Shown: piece by piece, positions 33,967-43,585 of the stretch | Layout: every line of letters begins with the position of its first letter | Numbering within the stretch: the first letter of the stretch is position 1 | Source of the DNA: Parvimonas sp035282405 | Lineage (GTDB): Bacteria; Bacillota; Clostridia; Tissierellales; Peptoniphilaceae | Assembly: GCF_035282405.1 (NCBI RefSeq) | Contig: NZ_JAYKBP010000002.1 | Coordinates: 310,001 to 374,000, forward strand | Direction: 5' to 3' | DNA: 64,000 nucleotides | Notes under the pieces: generated by a model | The model's database searches: none | The model's input: only the letters and a program-made list of their open reading frames with translations | What the model was told of the DNA's origin: nothing | Made by a program: the position numbers and the translations under genes

Positions 33967-36900
33967 CTATTCCACATCTTTTAATGATTCTATCATCGGA
34001 ACTTTGCTAAGCATTATTTTTACTACAAAGTAAACTACAAATGTGAATAGTAGTGTTACTAGTGCTGAATAAATGTAGCTTATGAGTTTTACTTTGTTGA
34101 AAAATCTGATTGAGTCCATCGCAAGTTGTTCCATTATGTTTATGTGTAGACTATGGCCTACAAAGACTCCAAGACCTATTCCTAACATTGTTAGTATTAC
34201 AGTTTCTTTGTAGATGTAGTTGTCAATTTCCAAAGGATAGAATCCCAAGACTTTAAGTGTTGCAATTTCTCTTTTTCTTTCAGAGATATTTATATTACTT
34301 AAGTTGTATAAAACTACGATTGACAAGAAGCCTGAACAAACCACAATTAGCAAGATTATTGAGTTTATGCTGTAAGATGCATCGTCAATTATTCTTTTCA
34401 AGGAATGTATGTTTGTGCCTTTTACGGCAACAGGATTTTTTTCTAATTCATTTATTACTTTTTCAATATTACTCTTGCTTCCATCATTTAAAATTAGTAG
34501 CTTTGTATTTTTTATAGGTTTTCTGAAAAAAGTTTGTTCATAAGTTTTTTCGTTCATTATAAAGAAATTGCCAACATGATTTTCAAAGATTCCTGCAACG
34601 ACTCCTTTATATTCCTTGTTGTTATTTATAAATCTTATTTCATCTCCAACTGAAAGTGAAAATTTTTCAGCTAATTTTCTATTTATATAGATTCCGTCAT
34701 CTAATTTTTCGATTTTTTTATCTCCATTGTATAGACCAAAGAATTTAGAAAAATCGCTTAAATTATCAGTTGTAAAGACCCCTATTTTTTCATCAAAACT
34801 TTTTTTTGATTTTATATTTACAGATAATAAAGATAAATCAAGACTTTCTTTAATATCCTTGTTTGATTTTATATCTTCGTTGAATTTATCTAAATCTTTT
34901 GACAATGCCATTGGATTATAGATAACTGATGAATGATATTTTGTGTATTTTGAGTATTGTATTTCAGAAACTCCGTCCAAGCTGTCTTTTATTCCAAATC
35001 CTAGCACTAAAAGTCCCATACAACCCATTACACCTATAATTGTCATTGACAATCTAAGTTTGTATCTAAAGACATTTCTTAGAGTTGCTTTTTGTAAAAA
35101 TGAAAGTTCTTTCCATATATAAGGTATTTTTTCAAGAAAAACAAAGTTTCCTGACTTTGGAGCCTTTGCTCTCATAAGTGATGAAATTTTTTCTTTTAAA
35201 GTTCTTATACATGTTACATAGGACACAAAAGCTGTGCAGAAAATTGCAATTAATATTCCTACAATAATTATTTGTGGATAGTAATTGTCAAAAACTTTTG
35301 TAAATATAAAGGCTTTTAAATAAGATCTGTAAACAAGTGGAGAAATCACTTTGAATCCTAGGATAGTTCCTATTATTCCTCCAATGATACTCGCTAAAAG
35401 TCCATAGTAAAAGTATTGTTTTGCTATATCGATATTGCTATATCCCAAAGCCTTTAAAGTTCCTATTTGGATTCTGTTTTCATCTACCATTCTAGTCATT
35501 GTTGTAAGTGATACTAAAAGAGCTATGAAATAGAAAAATATTGAGAATACATTTGAAACACCATAGATTCCATTAGATGCAAAATAAACTTTTGACATTG
35601 CAGATGAAACAAATCCTTCTTCAATATTGTAATTTGGTTCTATCAATTTGGATAAAACTTCATCGCCGTCAGAAATTTTACTATTTGCATCAAGAACTTT
35701 TTCTTTAGCATCCTCCAATTCATCTTTACCTTTATTCAATTTTAAGTTATTTTCTTCAACTTCGGCTTTTTTTTGAACTAATTTTGCATGGTATTCGTCA
35801 AATTTTAAAACTCCTTGTTTAACTTGTTTTTCCAACTGTTGCATTTGACTTTCCATTTTTTTTATTTCTAAACTTAGTTTCTGTTCGGCTTCCGATAATT
35901 CTTTAATTTTAGCAGAAATACTGAATATATTTGAATTAATCGAGTCCAAATTTCCTTGAATCGTTTGTAAAGTCGTATTTAATTCAGTTAATTTTTTATT
36001 TAATTCTCCTTTTTTTACCTTATATTCACTTTCTTCAATTAGTTTTGCCTTATAGTTTTCTTCAAGCAATCTTAATTCTTCATTTACTGTTTTTATTCCT
36101 AAATCAACTTCTGATTTAGTTTTTTCCAATTCTTCTTTATTTAATACTAAAGAATTGTTTTTATCTATTAAACCATCTTTATTTTTATTTAACTCAGTTT
36201 TTTTAGACTTCAAGTCGTTTAGAGCATTTACCAATTTCCCTTTGTTTTCATTTACATGTTTAATAAATTGATTTTTTTGATAATCCAAATCCGCAAATGC
36301 TCTTCTTAAATCCTTTCTTCCGCTTTGTACTTTTTCAAGATTTTGTTGTAATTTCTTTTCACTTTCTTCAATATCAAATTTATTTTTGTTAACCTCTTCT
36401 TTACTATCATCTAAAGTTTCTCTTTTTTGAGCATAAATAACATTATATACTTCTCCAGCTCTACCTTTAAACAATCCTTGTAATTCTGTTTTTCTTTCGC
36501 TTGATAGCTTTTTGTATTCTTTACTATTTCTATTCAAGTCGTTAAGGTCAGAAAAGGTAATTTTTGCATAAGAAAAATAGCTAAAATCAAAAGTATTTTT
36601 TGAGATTATTGCCAAATATCCATTTTCAGTAGTTCCAGCTAGCAATGTAGCTAAAACTTCTGAACTTTTGATAAAGCCTTTTACAGTAAATTTATTTTGT
36701 TTTAATTTTTTTACTTCATCTTTAAAAATTCCAAATTTTTCAACATTTTTAAAGTCTATTTCATCTCCAATTTTATATTTATCTCTTAGTCTTTCATCCA
36801 ACAAAATATCAGAGTCAGATTCAATGTCTTTTCCCTCTACTACTTGAACAGTACTTATTTTTTCAGCCTTACTTTCAATAGTAAAATCAACTTCTCGTTC

Positions 36901-37188
36901 TTCGTCTTTAAGATTAATACTATAACCATATTCAACATCTTTTAGATTTTTTAAATTGGAAATTATATCCTCATCTTCTTTTTGCAAGCCAAAATTAGAA
37001 GAAATTTTATAGTCGTATAAATTTCCTTCTTTTACACGTTCATCTACACTTCTTCTCATGATATATGGAGTTATTTTAAGTCCGACAAAGACCATTACTC
37101 CAAGAGCAATCATAAAAACAATAGAAATAAATTTCGGAAATGTTCTAAAGATCGTTCTGTAAAAATTTTTAAACAATGATTTTTTCAT
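33967..37188 (-). CDS. FtsX-type ABC transporter permease with long coiled coil
   Basis: 1073 residues from ATG 37188, one base after the ATPase stop (a TTG four codons earlier is less likely). It has an N-terminal membrane segment (SIVFMIALGVMVFVG), a large extracellular domain with a long heptad-rich coiled coil around 265-530, three membrane segments near 560-690 and a second FtsX unit near 950-1060 with ERKREIATLKVLGF. Members of this MacB-like group export lipids or peptides, or act mechanically on the envelope; cargo unknown. Confidence 0.85.
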   Translation of the reverse strand: MKKSLFKNFYRTIFRTFPKFISIVFMIALGVMVFVGLKITPYIMRRSVDERVKEGNLYDYKISSNFGLQKEDEDIISNLKNLKDVEYGYSINLKDEEREVDFTIESKAEKISTVQVVEGKDIESDSDILLDERLRDKYKIGDEIDFKNVEKFGIFKDEVKKLKQNKFTVKGFIKSSEVLATLLAGTTENGYLAIISKNTFDFSYFSYAKITFSDLNDLNRNSKEYKKLSSERKTELQGLFKGRAGEVYNVIYAQKRETLDDSKEEVNKNKFDIEESEKKLQQNLEKVQSGRKDLRRAFADLDYQKNQFIKHVNENKGKLVNALNDLKSKKTELNKNKDGLIDKNNSLVLNKEELEKTKSEVDLGIKTVNEELRLLEENYKAKLIEESEYKVKKGELNKKLTELNTTLQTIQGNLDSINSNIFSISAKIKELSEAEQKLSLEIKKMESQMQQLEKQVKQGVLKFDEYHAKLVQKKAEVEENNLKLNKGKDELEDAKEKVLDANSKISDGDEVLSKLIEPNYNIEEGFVSSAMSKVYFASNGIYGVSNVFSIFFYFIALLVSLTTMTRMVDENRIQIGTLKALGYSNIDIAKQYFYYGLLASIIGGIIGTILGFKVISPLVYRSYLKAFIFTKVFDNYYPQIIIVGILIAIFCTAFVSYVTCIRTLKEKISSLMRAKAPKSGNFVFLEKIPYIWKELSFLQKATLRNVFRYKLRLSMTIIGVMGCMGLLVLGFGIKDSLDGVSEIQYSKYTKYHSSVIYNPMALSKDLDKFNEDIKSNKDIKESLDLSLLSVNIKSKKSFDEKIGVFTTDNLSDFSKFFGLYNGDKKIEKLDDGIYINRKLAEKFSLSVGDEIRFINNNKEYKGVVAGIFENHVGNFFIMNEKTYEQTFFRKPIKNTKLLILNDGSKSNIEKVINELEKNPVAVKGTNIHSLKRIIDDASYSINSIILLIVVCSGFLSIVVLYNLSNINISERKREIATLKVLGFYPLEIDNYIYKETVILTMLGIGLGVFVGHSLHINIMEQLAMDSIRFFNKVKLISYIYSALVTLLFTFVVYFVVKIMLSKVPMIESLKDVE

Positions 37189-37189
37189 A

Positions 37190-37894
37190 CTACCACTCAA
37201 TTTCCTTTATGTTCTTTGGCTTTTTATTTAATATCACATTTTTTACAGTACTATCATTAATTTCGATAACTCTGTCTGCCATTGGCGCAATTGCTTGATT
37301 GTGAGTTATTAAAATTACAGTTGTATTTGTACTTTTACATCTTTGGTGTAAAAGTTCTAAAATTCTCTTTCCAGTATGATAATCCAAAGCTCCTGTAGGT
37401 TCATCACATAGAAGCAGTTTAGGATTTTTACAAAGAGCTCTAGCAATCGCAACTCTTTGCTGTTCTCCACCTGATAATTGACTTGGAAAGTTTTTTAATC
37501 TGTGAGATAATTCAACAGATTCTAAAACCCCTGCTGGATTTAAACTTTCCTTTACGATTTGCCCTGCAAGTTCAACATTTTCCAAAACTGTTAAATTAGA
37601 AATTAAATTGTAAAACTGAAAAACAAAACCTACATCGAATCTTCTATAATCATTAAGTTGTCTTTTATTAAATTTACAAATATCTTTTCCGTCTATAAAG
37701 ATGTCTCCACTTGTCGCATTGTCCATTCCTCCTAAGATATTTAGGATTGTCGATTTTCCCGCTCCTGATGGTCCGACGATAATGCAAAATTCTCCATGTT
37801 CTATTTCAAAAGAAACATCTCTATTTGCAACAATTTCTGAACTTTTTCCTTCATTATATTTTTTATAAACGTTTTTAAATTCAACAAAAGCCAT
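37190..37894 (-). CDS. ABC transporter ATP-binding protein (MacB/LolD type)
   Basis: 234-residue ATPase: Walker A GPSGAGKST, LSGGEQQRVAIARAL signature, Walker B LLLCDEPTGALD, His in LITHNQAIAPMADRVIEI. It belongs with the FtsX permease encoded immediately downstream. Own promoter at 37964. Confidence 0.93.
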   Translation of the reverse strand: MAFVEFKNVYKKYNEGKSSEIVANRDVSFEIEHGEFCIIVGPSGAGKSTILNILGGMDNATSGDIFIDGKDICKFNKRQLNDYRRFDVGFVFQFYNLISNLTVLENVELAGQIVKESLNPAGVLESVELSHRLKNFPSQLSGGEQQRVAIARALCKNPKLLLCDEPTGALDYHTGKRILELLHQRCKSTNTTVILITHNQAIAPMADRVIEINDSTVKNVILNKKPKNIKEIEW

Positions 37895-37963
37895 AATTCC
37901 ACCTTCTTTATATCTTTAAAATGAATAATAAATTGGTAAAATAATTCAAAATTACCTGATTCT

Positions 37964-37992
37964 ACTTTAGCACAAAAATGATAAAAAATCAA
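37964..37992 (-). promoter_or_regulatory. promoter of the FtsX-type ABC operon
   Basis: Minus-strand TTGATT (37987-37992), 17 bp, TAAAGT (37964-37969). The 317-bp gap to 38212 otherwise holds only AT-rich DNA and the divergent promoter at 38155. Confidence 0.55.
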
Positions 37993-38154
37993 GATTTCTA
38001 ATCATAGTAAAGTATGTTAGTATGCTTATTAAAATTTATTCTTAAAACTTATATTTAATATATTATTAATATCGTTTGCAGTCATATTGTAGAAATTTAA
38101 TCAAAAATATTTATTTTTCAATAGTTTTTATTAATTTTTTTTGTAAAAAAACAC

Positions 38155-38183
38155 TTGTTTTATTTATTACAAAATGGTATAAT
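38155..38183 (+). promoter_or_regulatory. promoter of P-loop protein gene
   Basis: TTGTTT (38155-38160), 17 bp, TATAAT (38178-38183) with extended TGG. Confidence 0.7.
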
Positions 38184-38211
38184 GAAAAAAAGAATTTAAG
38201 GGGTGGTTTAA

Positions 38212-38637
38212 ATGTTAAATTTTGTACTTGGTCCATCAGGATCTGGAAAAACTAAATGGTTGATAGATAAAGCGAATGAAGAAGTGAGAAAAGGAAACGG
38301 AAATATAATTTTTATTGATGCTGATGATTCTCATATTTTCAGCTTAGACCACAGTGTTAGGTTGACAAATGCTAAAGAATATGGCATTGTAAATCTTGAC
38401 AAATTATTCGGATTTATCTTCGGAATTGTTTCAAGAGACTACGATGTAGAAAAAATTTACATCGACGGAATCTATTCAATAATTAAAATGGATAGCGATA
38501 TGCTTTGCAAATTTAAAAAGGATGTCGAAACATTTTGCGAAAAGCACAATCTTGAAGTTTTCATGGGAGTTGATATTCCTAAAGAAGAACTTTGCGAAGG
38601 GGCTCAAGCAACTTGTGTCGAATTAAAGTTAGACTAA
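38212..38637 (+). CDS. small P-loop NTPase-like protein
   Basis: 141 residues. Walker A GPSGSGKT at 7-14 and a hydrophobic strand VEKIYIDGIYSI near 83-94 in Walker B place. The N-terminus resembles that of AddB-type nucleases (LGPSGSGKTKWLIDKA), but no helicase motifs follow. Conserved in relatives to my knowledge, role unknown. GGGGTGG precedes ATG. Confidence 0.6.
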   Translation: MLNFVLGPSGSGKTKWLIDKANEEVRKGNGNIIFIDADDSHIFSLDHSVRLTNAKEYGIVNLDKLFGFIFGIVSRDYDVEKIYIDGIYSIIKMDSDMLCKFKKDVETFCEKHNLEVFMGVDIPKEELCEGAQATCVELKLD

Positions 38638-38641
38638 ATTT

Positions 38642-38668
38642 AAAAAGCATCGTTAAGGTGCTTTTTTT
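38642..38668 (+). terminator. terminator after P-loop gene
   Basis: AAAGCATC and GGTGCTTT arms with G-T pairing, then seven T. Confidence 0.75.
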
Positions 38669-38673
38669 GTGAT

Positions 38674-39219
38674 ATGAATATTCCAACAAAACAACTTGAA
38701 ACTTTTTTCAAAAAAAGAAATGATTTGATTTTTGAACTATCAGATGGAAAAATTGATAAAATATCTTTTTTGGAAAAAAATTATGAATTGATACAAAACT
38801 TAAATATGAAACCACTTTTAAATATATCTACGCTGGAAGAAGGAATGTATAATTATCAGTACTATAATATTCTGGCGAAATTTTTTAAACAAAAATCAAT
38901 TTTGTATTCAAACAACAAGAAAAAACAAAAAAAATATAATGAAAATCTTATGAAATCTAATAATTATTATGCAGAAAAAGATAAATATCTTTTAAGGATG
39001 ATTGATTTTTTAGATGAAAATTCTACAGAAGCATATTTTATAGATATGAATTCAAAGAGGCTCAATAATTCTCTTTTTGAAATTGTTGTAAAAGATGTTG
39101 AATTTGCAATTTTTCATTCTATGAATATTGAAATTTTACAGAAATTAAAAGAAAAAAATATATTTGTAAATGAGATTAGAATTTCAAAGATTGATGACTA
39201 TGTTAATACAAATATTTAA
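38674..39219 (+). CDS. DUF6648-like protein
   Basis: 181-residue soluble protein. Its pattern, FFKKRNDLIFELSDGKIDK, EEGMYNYQYYNILAKFFKQ, YAEKDKYLL and EAYFIDMNSKRLNNSLFEIVV, fits DUF6648, common in anaerobic Firmicutes and of unknown function. It starts only a few bases after the previous terminator, so expression may depend on readthrough or an internal promoter. Confidence 0.6.
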   Translation: MNIPTKQLETFFKKRNDLIFELSDGKIDKISFLEKNYELIQNLNMKPLLNISTLEEGMYNYQYYNILAKFFKQKSILYSNNKKKQKKYNENLMKSNNYYAEKDKYLLRMIDFLDENSTEAYFIDMNSKRLNNSLFEIVVKDVEFAIFHSMNIEILQKLKEKNIFVNEIRISKIDDYVNTNI

Positions 39220-39221
39220 AA

Positions 39222-39256
39222 GGTTGTGTAGCACATACACAACCTTATTTTTTTAT
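39222..39256. terminator. bidirectional terminator between 38674 gene and radA
   Basis: AAGGTTGTGT and ACACAACCTT arms with A-rich left and T7 right flanks; serves both converging genes. Confidence 0.8.
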
Positions 39257-39260
39257 AATA

Positions 39261-40628
39261 TTAAGAGTTTCTAAAAACTTTGTCAATCACTTCTTTTAGA
39301 GTTTTGGATTTTTCAACTTTTAATGTTTTTAAATTCTTTATATCCACAACTTCATTTGAAATATAGACCTTTTTGTATCCCATCCTATCAAGTTCCGTTA
39401 GTCTTTCACTTAAATTTGGAACTTTTTTAAGCTCTCCAGTAAGTCCAACTTCTGCAATAAAAACATTATCTCTTGGAACTGATTTATTTAAAATTGAAGA
39501 TGCAACGGAAATAATTACAGCTAAATTTACAGATTGCTCAGAAATTTTTAGTCCTCCCGTAGTCTTTAAAATTACATTTTTATTGTATAAATTAAATCCA
39601 GCCCTTTCTTCTAAAATGGAAAGCAATGTATTTAATTGATCTTTTTTAAGACTATCTCCAATTCTTGCAGGATAACTTGTAAAAGATTGAGAAACTAGAC
39701 TTTCAACTTCAACAACTAACATTCTGCTCCCCTCTTTTACAACGGATAATACACTTCCACAAATGTCCTTTTCCCTTTGAGTTACAAAAAATTCTGATGG
39801 ATTTTTAATTTCTAAAAGCCCATACTCCTCCATTTTAAAAAGTCCAATTTCTCCAGTTCTTCCAAATCTGTTTTTTGTACTTGTAAGAGTTCTTAAACTT
39901 TCATCAGACTCTCCCTCTAGGAGTAAAACTGAATCCACCATATGTTCTAAAGTTCTAAGTCCTGCCATTTCATCTTGCTTTGTCATATGACAAACTATAA
40001 AAATCGCTCTAGGCTTTTTATTATTTTTTGCAACTCGAACTAATTCATTTATACATTCGACAGTCTGTGTTGGAGAACCTGCTCTTGACGGAATTGAACT
40101 TAACATAACAGTTTGAATACTATCTAAAATTACAATTTCTGCATCAACCTCTTCGATTGAATTCAAAGCCTCGTCCATACTTTGTGTAGATTGTATCCAA
40201 ATATTTTCAGGAATTTCTTTTACAATTCTATTTGCTCTTGACTTTATCTGTGAGGAACTTTCCTCTGCAGAAATATAGATAGATTTTACATTTTTACTTG
40301 CAAAGTCTAATGCAAGCTGTAAAAGCAATGTGCTTTTACCACAGCCGGGTCTTGCAGTTAAGATATTTACACTATCCCTTACAATCCCACCACCTAAAAC
40401 ACGATTTAACTCATCAATTCCGGTTATAAGTCTATCATTTTCATTTATATTTACATTTTTTAGTTTTTCAACTTTTCCCTTTGCAACAATTTTGTCAGTC
40501 GAGCTTTTTACATCGGAAACTTCAATCTCTTCTATCGTTCCCCAGCTACCACAAAAACTGCATTTTCCTTGCCAACCCAAGGATTCTTTTTTGCAATTTG
40601 AACATATATATTTTTTCTTTGTTTTCAT
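39261..40628 (-). CDS. radA: DNA repair protein RadA
   Basis: Branch-migration ATPase acting in homologous recombination. From ATG 40628: C4 zinc finger CSNC...CSFC, RecA-like core with TARPGCGKST Walker A, the KNRFGRTGEIG motif specific to RadA, and a C-terminal Lon-protease-like domain (VAVIISVASSILN... EVGLTGELKKV). About 455 residues as usual. A GTG codon four residues earlier is a weaker start. Confidence 0.94.
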   Translation of the reverse strand: MKTKKKYICSNCKKESLGWQGKCSFCGSWGTIEEIEVSDVKSSTDKIVAKGKVEKLKNVNINENDRLITGIDELNRVLGGGIVRDSVNILTARPGCGKSTLLLQLALDFASKNVKSIYISAEESSSQIKSRANRIVKEIPENIWIQSTQSMDEALNSIEEVDAEIVILDSIQTVMLSSIPSRAGSPTQTVECINELVRVAKNNKKPRAIFIVCHMTKQDEMAGLRTLEHMVDSVLLLEGESDESLRTLTSTKNRFGRTGEIGLFKMEEYGLLEIKNPSEFFVTQREKDICGSVLSVVKEGSRMLVVEVESLVSQSFTSYPARIGDSLKKDQLNTLLSILEERAGFNLYNKNVILKTTGGLKISEQSVNLAVIISVASSILNKSVPRDNVFIAEVGLTGELKKVPNLSERLTELDRMGYKKVYISNEVVDIKNLKTLKVEKSKTLKEVIDKVFRNS

Positions 40629-40742
40629 TTTAATCACCAACTATATTTTAATGTAAAAATTTTCAAAAAGCAACCTTGGTTCCACTATTTTTTAAATCAG
40701 ATTTAATTTCATAATAAAATTTTTTAGTAAAGATATTCATTA

Positions 40743-40771
40743 TTGATATATAAAAAAATTTAATATATAAT
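40743..40771 (+). promoter_or_regulatory. promoter of carboxylate transporter
   Basis: TTGATA (40743-40748), 17 bp, TATAAT (40766-40771). AAAGGAG precedes the ATG at 40807. Confidence 0.75.
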
Positions 40772-40806
40772 ATGTACTGAAGATAATTTTTAGAAAGGAG
40801 TCTTTT

Positions 40807-42099
40807 ATGAAAGATTTAAAAATTTCAGGACTAAAACTTCCAATGTATATGATAGCTTTAGTTCTAAGTATAATTTCAATTTATACTGATACATTACCAT
40901 CCGGTATGATTGGGGCTTTCCTTGTATTGATGATTTTTGGAGAACTATTTAATCTAATTGGAAATCACACTCCAATAATCAATACTTTTTTCGGTGGTGG
41001 TGCAATTATTTGTATTTTTGGTGGAGCTGCTATTGTTTATTTTAAAGTTGCTCCGGAAAGTGTTATAAAAAATACTACAACATTTATGAAATCAGCCGGT
41101 TTCTTGGATTTTTATATTGCTGCACTGATAACGGGTTCTATTTTAGGTATGAATAGAAAACTTTTAATTAAGGCTTGTTTAAGATATTTGCCTTGTATCT
41201 TAGGTGCTGTTTTTCTTTCGCTACTTTTTGTTGCACTTGGCGGAATGCTCTTTGGAATGAGTTTTAAAGAAACTACTGCTTATATAGGTATTCCTATTAT
41301 GGGTGGAGGAATGGGTGCCGGTGCTGTTCCAATTTCAAAAGTTTTTGCCCCTACTCTAGGTGTTAAAACTGAAGTTATTTTGGCTAAATTAGTCCCTGCC
41401 GTTGCACTTGGAAATGCTCTTGCAATTGTATCCGGTGGACTTTTGAATAAATTGGGAAAAACATTCCCTAAATTAACAGGAAATGGTATGTTAGTTAGAA
41501 ATACTGGAGATACTTTCAAAGTAGAAAAACTTGAAGACAATTCTCAAACAACTGTAATTGATTATGGTGCGGGAATTATAGTTGCAACAAGTTTCTTTGC
41601 TCTAGGTTCTTTAATTTCAGCAGGAATGAAAATGTTAGGGATAAACATTCATACTTATGCTTGGATGATTATTTCAGTTGCAATCGTAAAAATGTTGGAT
41701 TTACTTCCAAAAGAAGTTGTTAAACCGGCAGAAATTTGGTATTCATTTGTTGCTAAAAACTTTACAAGTGCTCTTATGCTAGGTATCGGTATTGCATATA
41801 CAGATTTAGGGCAAATAATCAGTTCTTTCTCATTCCAATACCTAATTCTTTGTGCATTGGTTGTACTTGGAGCAATAATAGGAGCTGGTGTAGTAGGACA
41901 TCTTGTAGGTTTTTACTTTGTAGAATCAGCAATAACTGCAGGACTTTGTATGGCAAATATGGGAGGAACCGGAGATGTTGCAGTTCTAACTGCATCGGAT
42001 AGAATGGAACTTATGCCTTTTGCACAAATTTCATCAAGACTTGGAGGCGCTTTTATAATTTTATTAGCATCATTCCTGGTTCCAATATTTTTTGGATAG
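40807..42099 (+). CDS. 2-hydroxycarboxylate transporter (malate/citrate type)
   Basis: 430 residues, eleven or so membrane segments, of the 2HCT family (CitS, MleP, MaeN). The two GGxG-type re-entrant loops are visible as IPIMGGGMGAGAVPISK near 160-175 and GLCMANMGGTGDVAVLTASDRMELM near 380-405, the latter ending in a substrate-contact Arg. The adjacent malic enzyme points to malate as substrate. Citrate cannot be excluded. Confidence 0.85.
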   Translation: MKDLKISGLKLPMYMIALVLSIISIYTDTLPSGMIGAFLVLMIFGELFNLIGNHTPIINTFFGGGAIICIFGGAAIVYFKVAPESVIKNTTTFMKSAGFLDFYIAALITGSILGMNRKLLIKACLRYLPCILGAVFLSLLFVALGGMLFGMSFKETTAYIGIPIMGGGMGAGAVPISKVFAPTLGVKTEVILAKLVPAVALGNALAIVSGGLLNKLGKTFPKLTGNGMLVRNTGDTFKVEKLEDNSQTTVIDYGAGIIVATSFFALGSLISAGMKMLGINIHTYAWMIISVAIVKMLDLLPKEVVKPAEIWYSFVAKNFTSALMLGIGIAYTDLGQIISSFSFQYLILCALVVLGAIIGAGVVGHLVGFYFVESAITAGLCMANMGGTGDVAVLTASDRMELMPFAQISSRLGGAFIILLASFLVPIFFG

Positions 42100-42100
42100 A

Positions 42101-42156
42101 TAAGAAACCCACTCTTCCTCGATGCTTCTCATCGGGCAGGTGCCTTGACGCAATAA
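42101..42156 (+). repeat. GC-rich stop-codon-associated repeat, shortened copy
   Basis: Begins TAAGAAACCCACTCTTCC one base after the TAG stop, then GATGCTTCTCATC hairpin and CAATAAG end. It is the most diverged copy of the family at 48754, 58809 and 61494 and lacks the AACCTTGTTGC part. Confidence 0.65.
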
Positions 42157-42237
42157 GAATTTTATATCTTACTAAAATTTTTAAATGTTATACACTAAAA
42201 ACTTAAAAAGAAAAATTTTTGAAATTATATACTTGTA

Positions 42238-42266
42238 TTGACTTTTAGAAATCTTTGTAGTATATT
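42238..42266 (+). promoter_or_regulatory. promoter of malic enzyme gene
   Basis: TTGACT (42238-42243), 17 bp, TATATT (42261-42266), followed by AAAGGAGAG. Confidence 0.75.
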
Positions 42267-42301
42267 AACAACGAATATTTTATTATAAAGGAGAGAAAAA
42301 A

Positions 42302-43456
42302 ATGGATGTTTACGAAAAAGCCTTGTTGCTTCACGAACAATGGCAAGGAAAATTATCAACAGAATTAAAGGCAAAATTGGAGAACGCTGAGGATTTAACT
42401 TATGCATATACTCCAGGTGTTGCAAGACCTTGTATGGAAATAAGCAAAGACCCTTCTTTAGCTTATAAATATACAAGCAAAGCTAATACAATTGCTGTTA
42501 TTTCAGACGGTACTGCTGTTTTAGGTCTTGGGGATATTGGTCCTGAAGCTGCTATGCCTGTTATGGAAGGAAAATGCTGTTTATTTAAAAAATTTGGTGG
42601 AGTTAATGCTGTTCCTATAGTTTTAGATACAAAAGACCCTAAGGAAATTATTTCAATTGTAAAAGCTCTTGCTCCTACATTTGGCGGAATTAATCTTGAA
42701 GATATTTCTTCTCCAAGATGTGTTGAAATTGAAAGAACATTAATAGATGAACTTGATATTCCAGTATTCCACGATGACCAACATGGTACTGCAATAGTTG
42801 TTACAGCGGCATTAATTAATGCATTAAAATTAGTTAAAAAAGAAGCTAAGGATATTAAAGTTGTCGTTTCAGGAGCTGGTGCTGCTGGATATTCAATCAT
42901 CAAATTAATTATGATGTTGGGTGTTCAAAATGTAATAGCATTTGACTCAAAGGGTGCAATAAACAAAAAACATTCAGAAAATTATAACTTTGTAAAGAAA
43001 GAACTTGCAGAAATTACAAATAAAGAACAAAAAGATATGACTATGAAAGAAGCTTTTGTTGGTGCTGACGTATTCATTGGTGTAAGTCAAAAAGATTTAG
43101 TTACTAAAGAAATGGTCGCTTCAATGAATAAGGATGCAATTGTATTTGCAATGGCAAATCCACAACCTGAAATTCTTTATGCAGATGCAAAAGAAGCTGG
43201 AGCAAGAGTTGCTGCAACAGGAAGATCAGATATGCCTAACCAAATTAACAATGTAGTTGCTTTCCCTGGAATTTTTAAAGGTGCTTTAGAAGCAAAGGCT
43301 AAGAAAATTACTGATGAAATGAAATTAGCTGCCTCAATCGGACTTGCAAGTATGATTCCTGATGATAAAATCAGAGAAGATTATGTAATAGTTTCCGCTT
43401 TTGAAGAAAATGTAGCTAATACAGTTGCAAAAGCAGTTGCAGAAAAAGTTAAATAG
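42302..43456 (+). CDS. NAD(P)-dependent malic enzyme
   Basis: Decarboxylates malate to pyruvate with NAD(P)H formation. 384 residues, the short bacterial form. AYTPGVARPC near 38-47, SDGTAVLGLGDIGP near 66-80, metal-binding DDQHGTAIV near 158-166, dinucleotide loop VSGAGAAGYSI near 187-197 and FAMANPQPEI near 283. With the carrier gene upstream it forms a malate uptake and decarboxylation unit, though each gene has its own promoter. Confidence 0.93.
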   Translation: MDVYEKALLLHEQWQGKLSTELKAKLENAEDLTYAYTPGVARPCMEISKDPSLAYKYTSKANTIAVISDGTAVLGLGDIGPEAAMPVMEGKCCLFKKFGGVNAVPIVLDTKDPKEIISIVKALAPTFGGINLEDISSPRCVEIERTLIDELDIPVFHDDQHGTAIVVTAALINALKLVKKEAKDIKVVVSGAGAAGYSIIKLIMMLGVQNVIAFDSKGAINKKHSENYNFVKKELAEITNKEQKDMTMKEAFVGADVFIGVSQKDLVTKEMVASMNKDAIVFAMANPQPEILYADAKEAGARVAATGRSDMPNQINNVVAFPGIFKGALEAKAKKITDEMKLAASIGLASMIPDDKIREDYVIVSAFEENVANTVAKAVAEKVK

Positions 43457-43464
43457 TAAGAAAT

Positions 43465-43500
43465 TAAAGCAAATCCTCAACATTGTTGGGGATTTTTTGT
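43465..43500 (+). terminator. malic enzyme terminator
   Basis: AATCCTCAAC/GTTGGGGATT hairpin and six T. Confidence 0.8.
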
Positions 43501-43554
43501 TTGTTATTTTTTGATGTATCTTCGATACATAAAAAAATAAATTTGAGAATACAA

Positions 43555-43584
43555 AATGGATTGTCGTTTTCGACAATCCATTTT
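43555..43584. terminator. bidirectional hairpin, end of amidohydrolase gene
   Basis: Perfect arms ATGGATTGTCG and CGACAATCCAT around TTTT, with A and T runs outside. Confidence 0.8.
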
Positions 43585-43585
43585 T

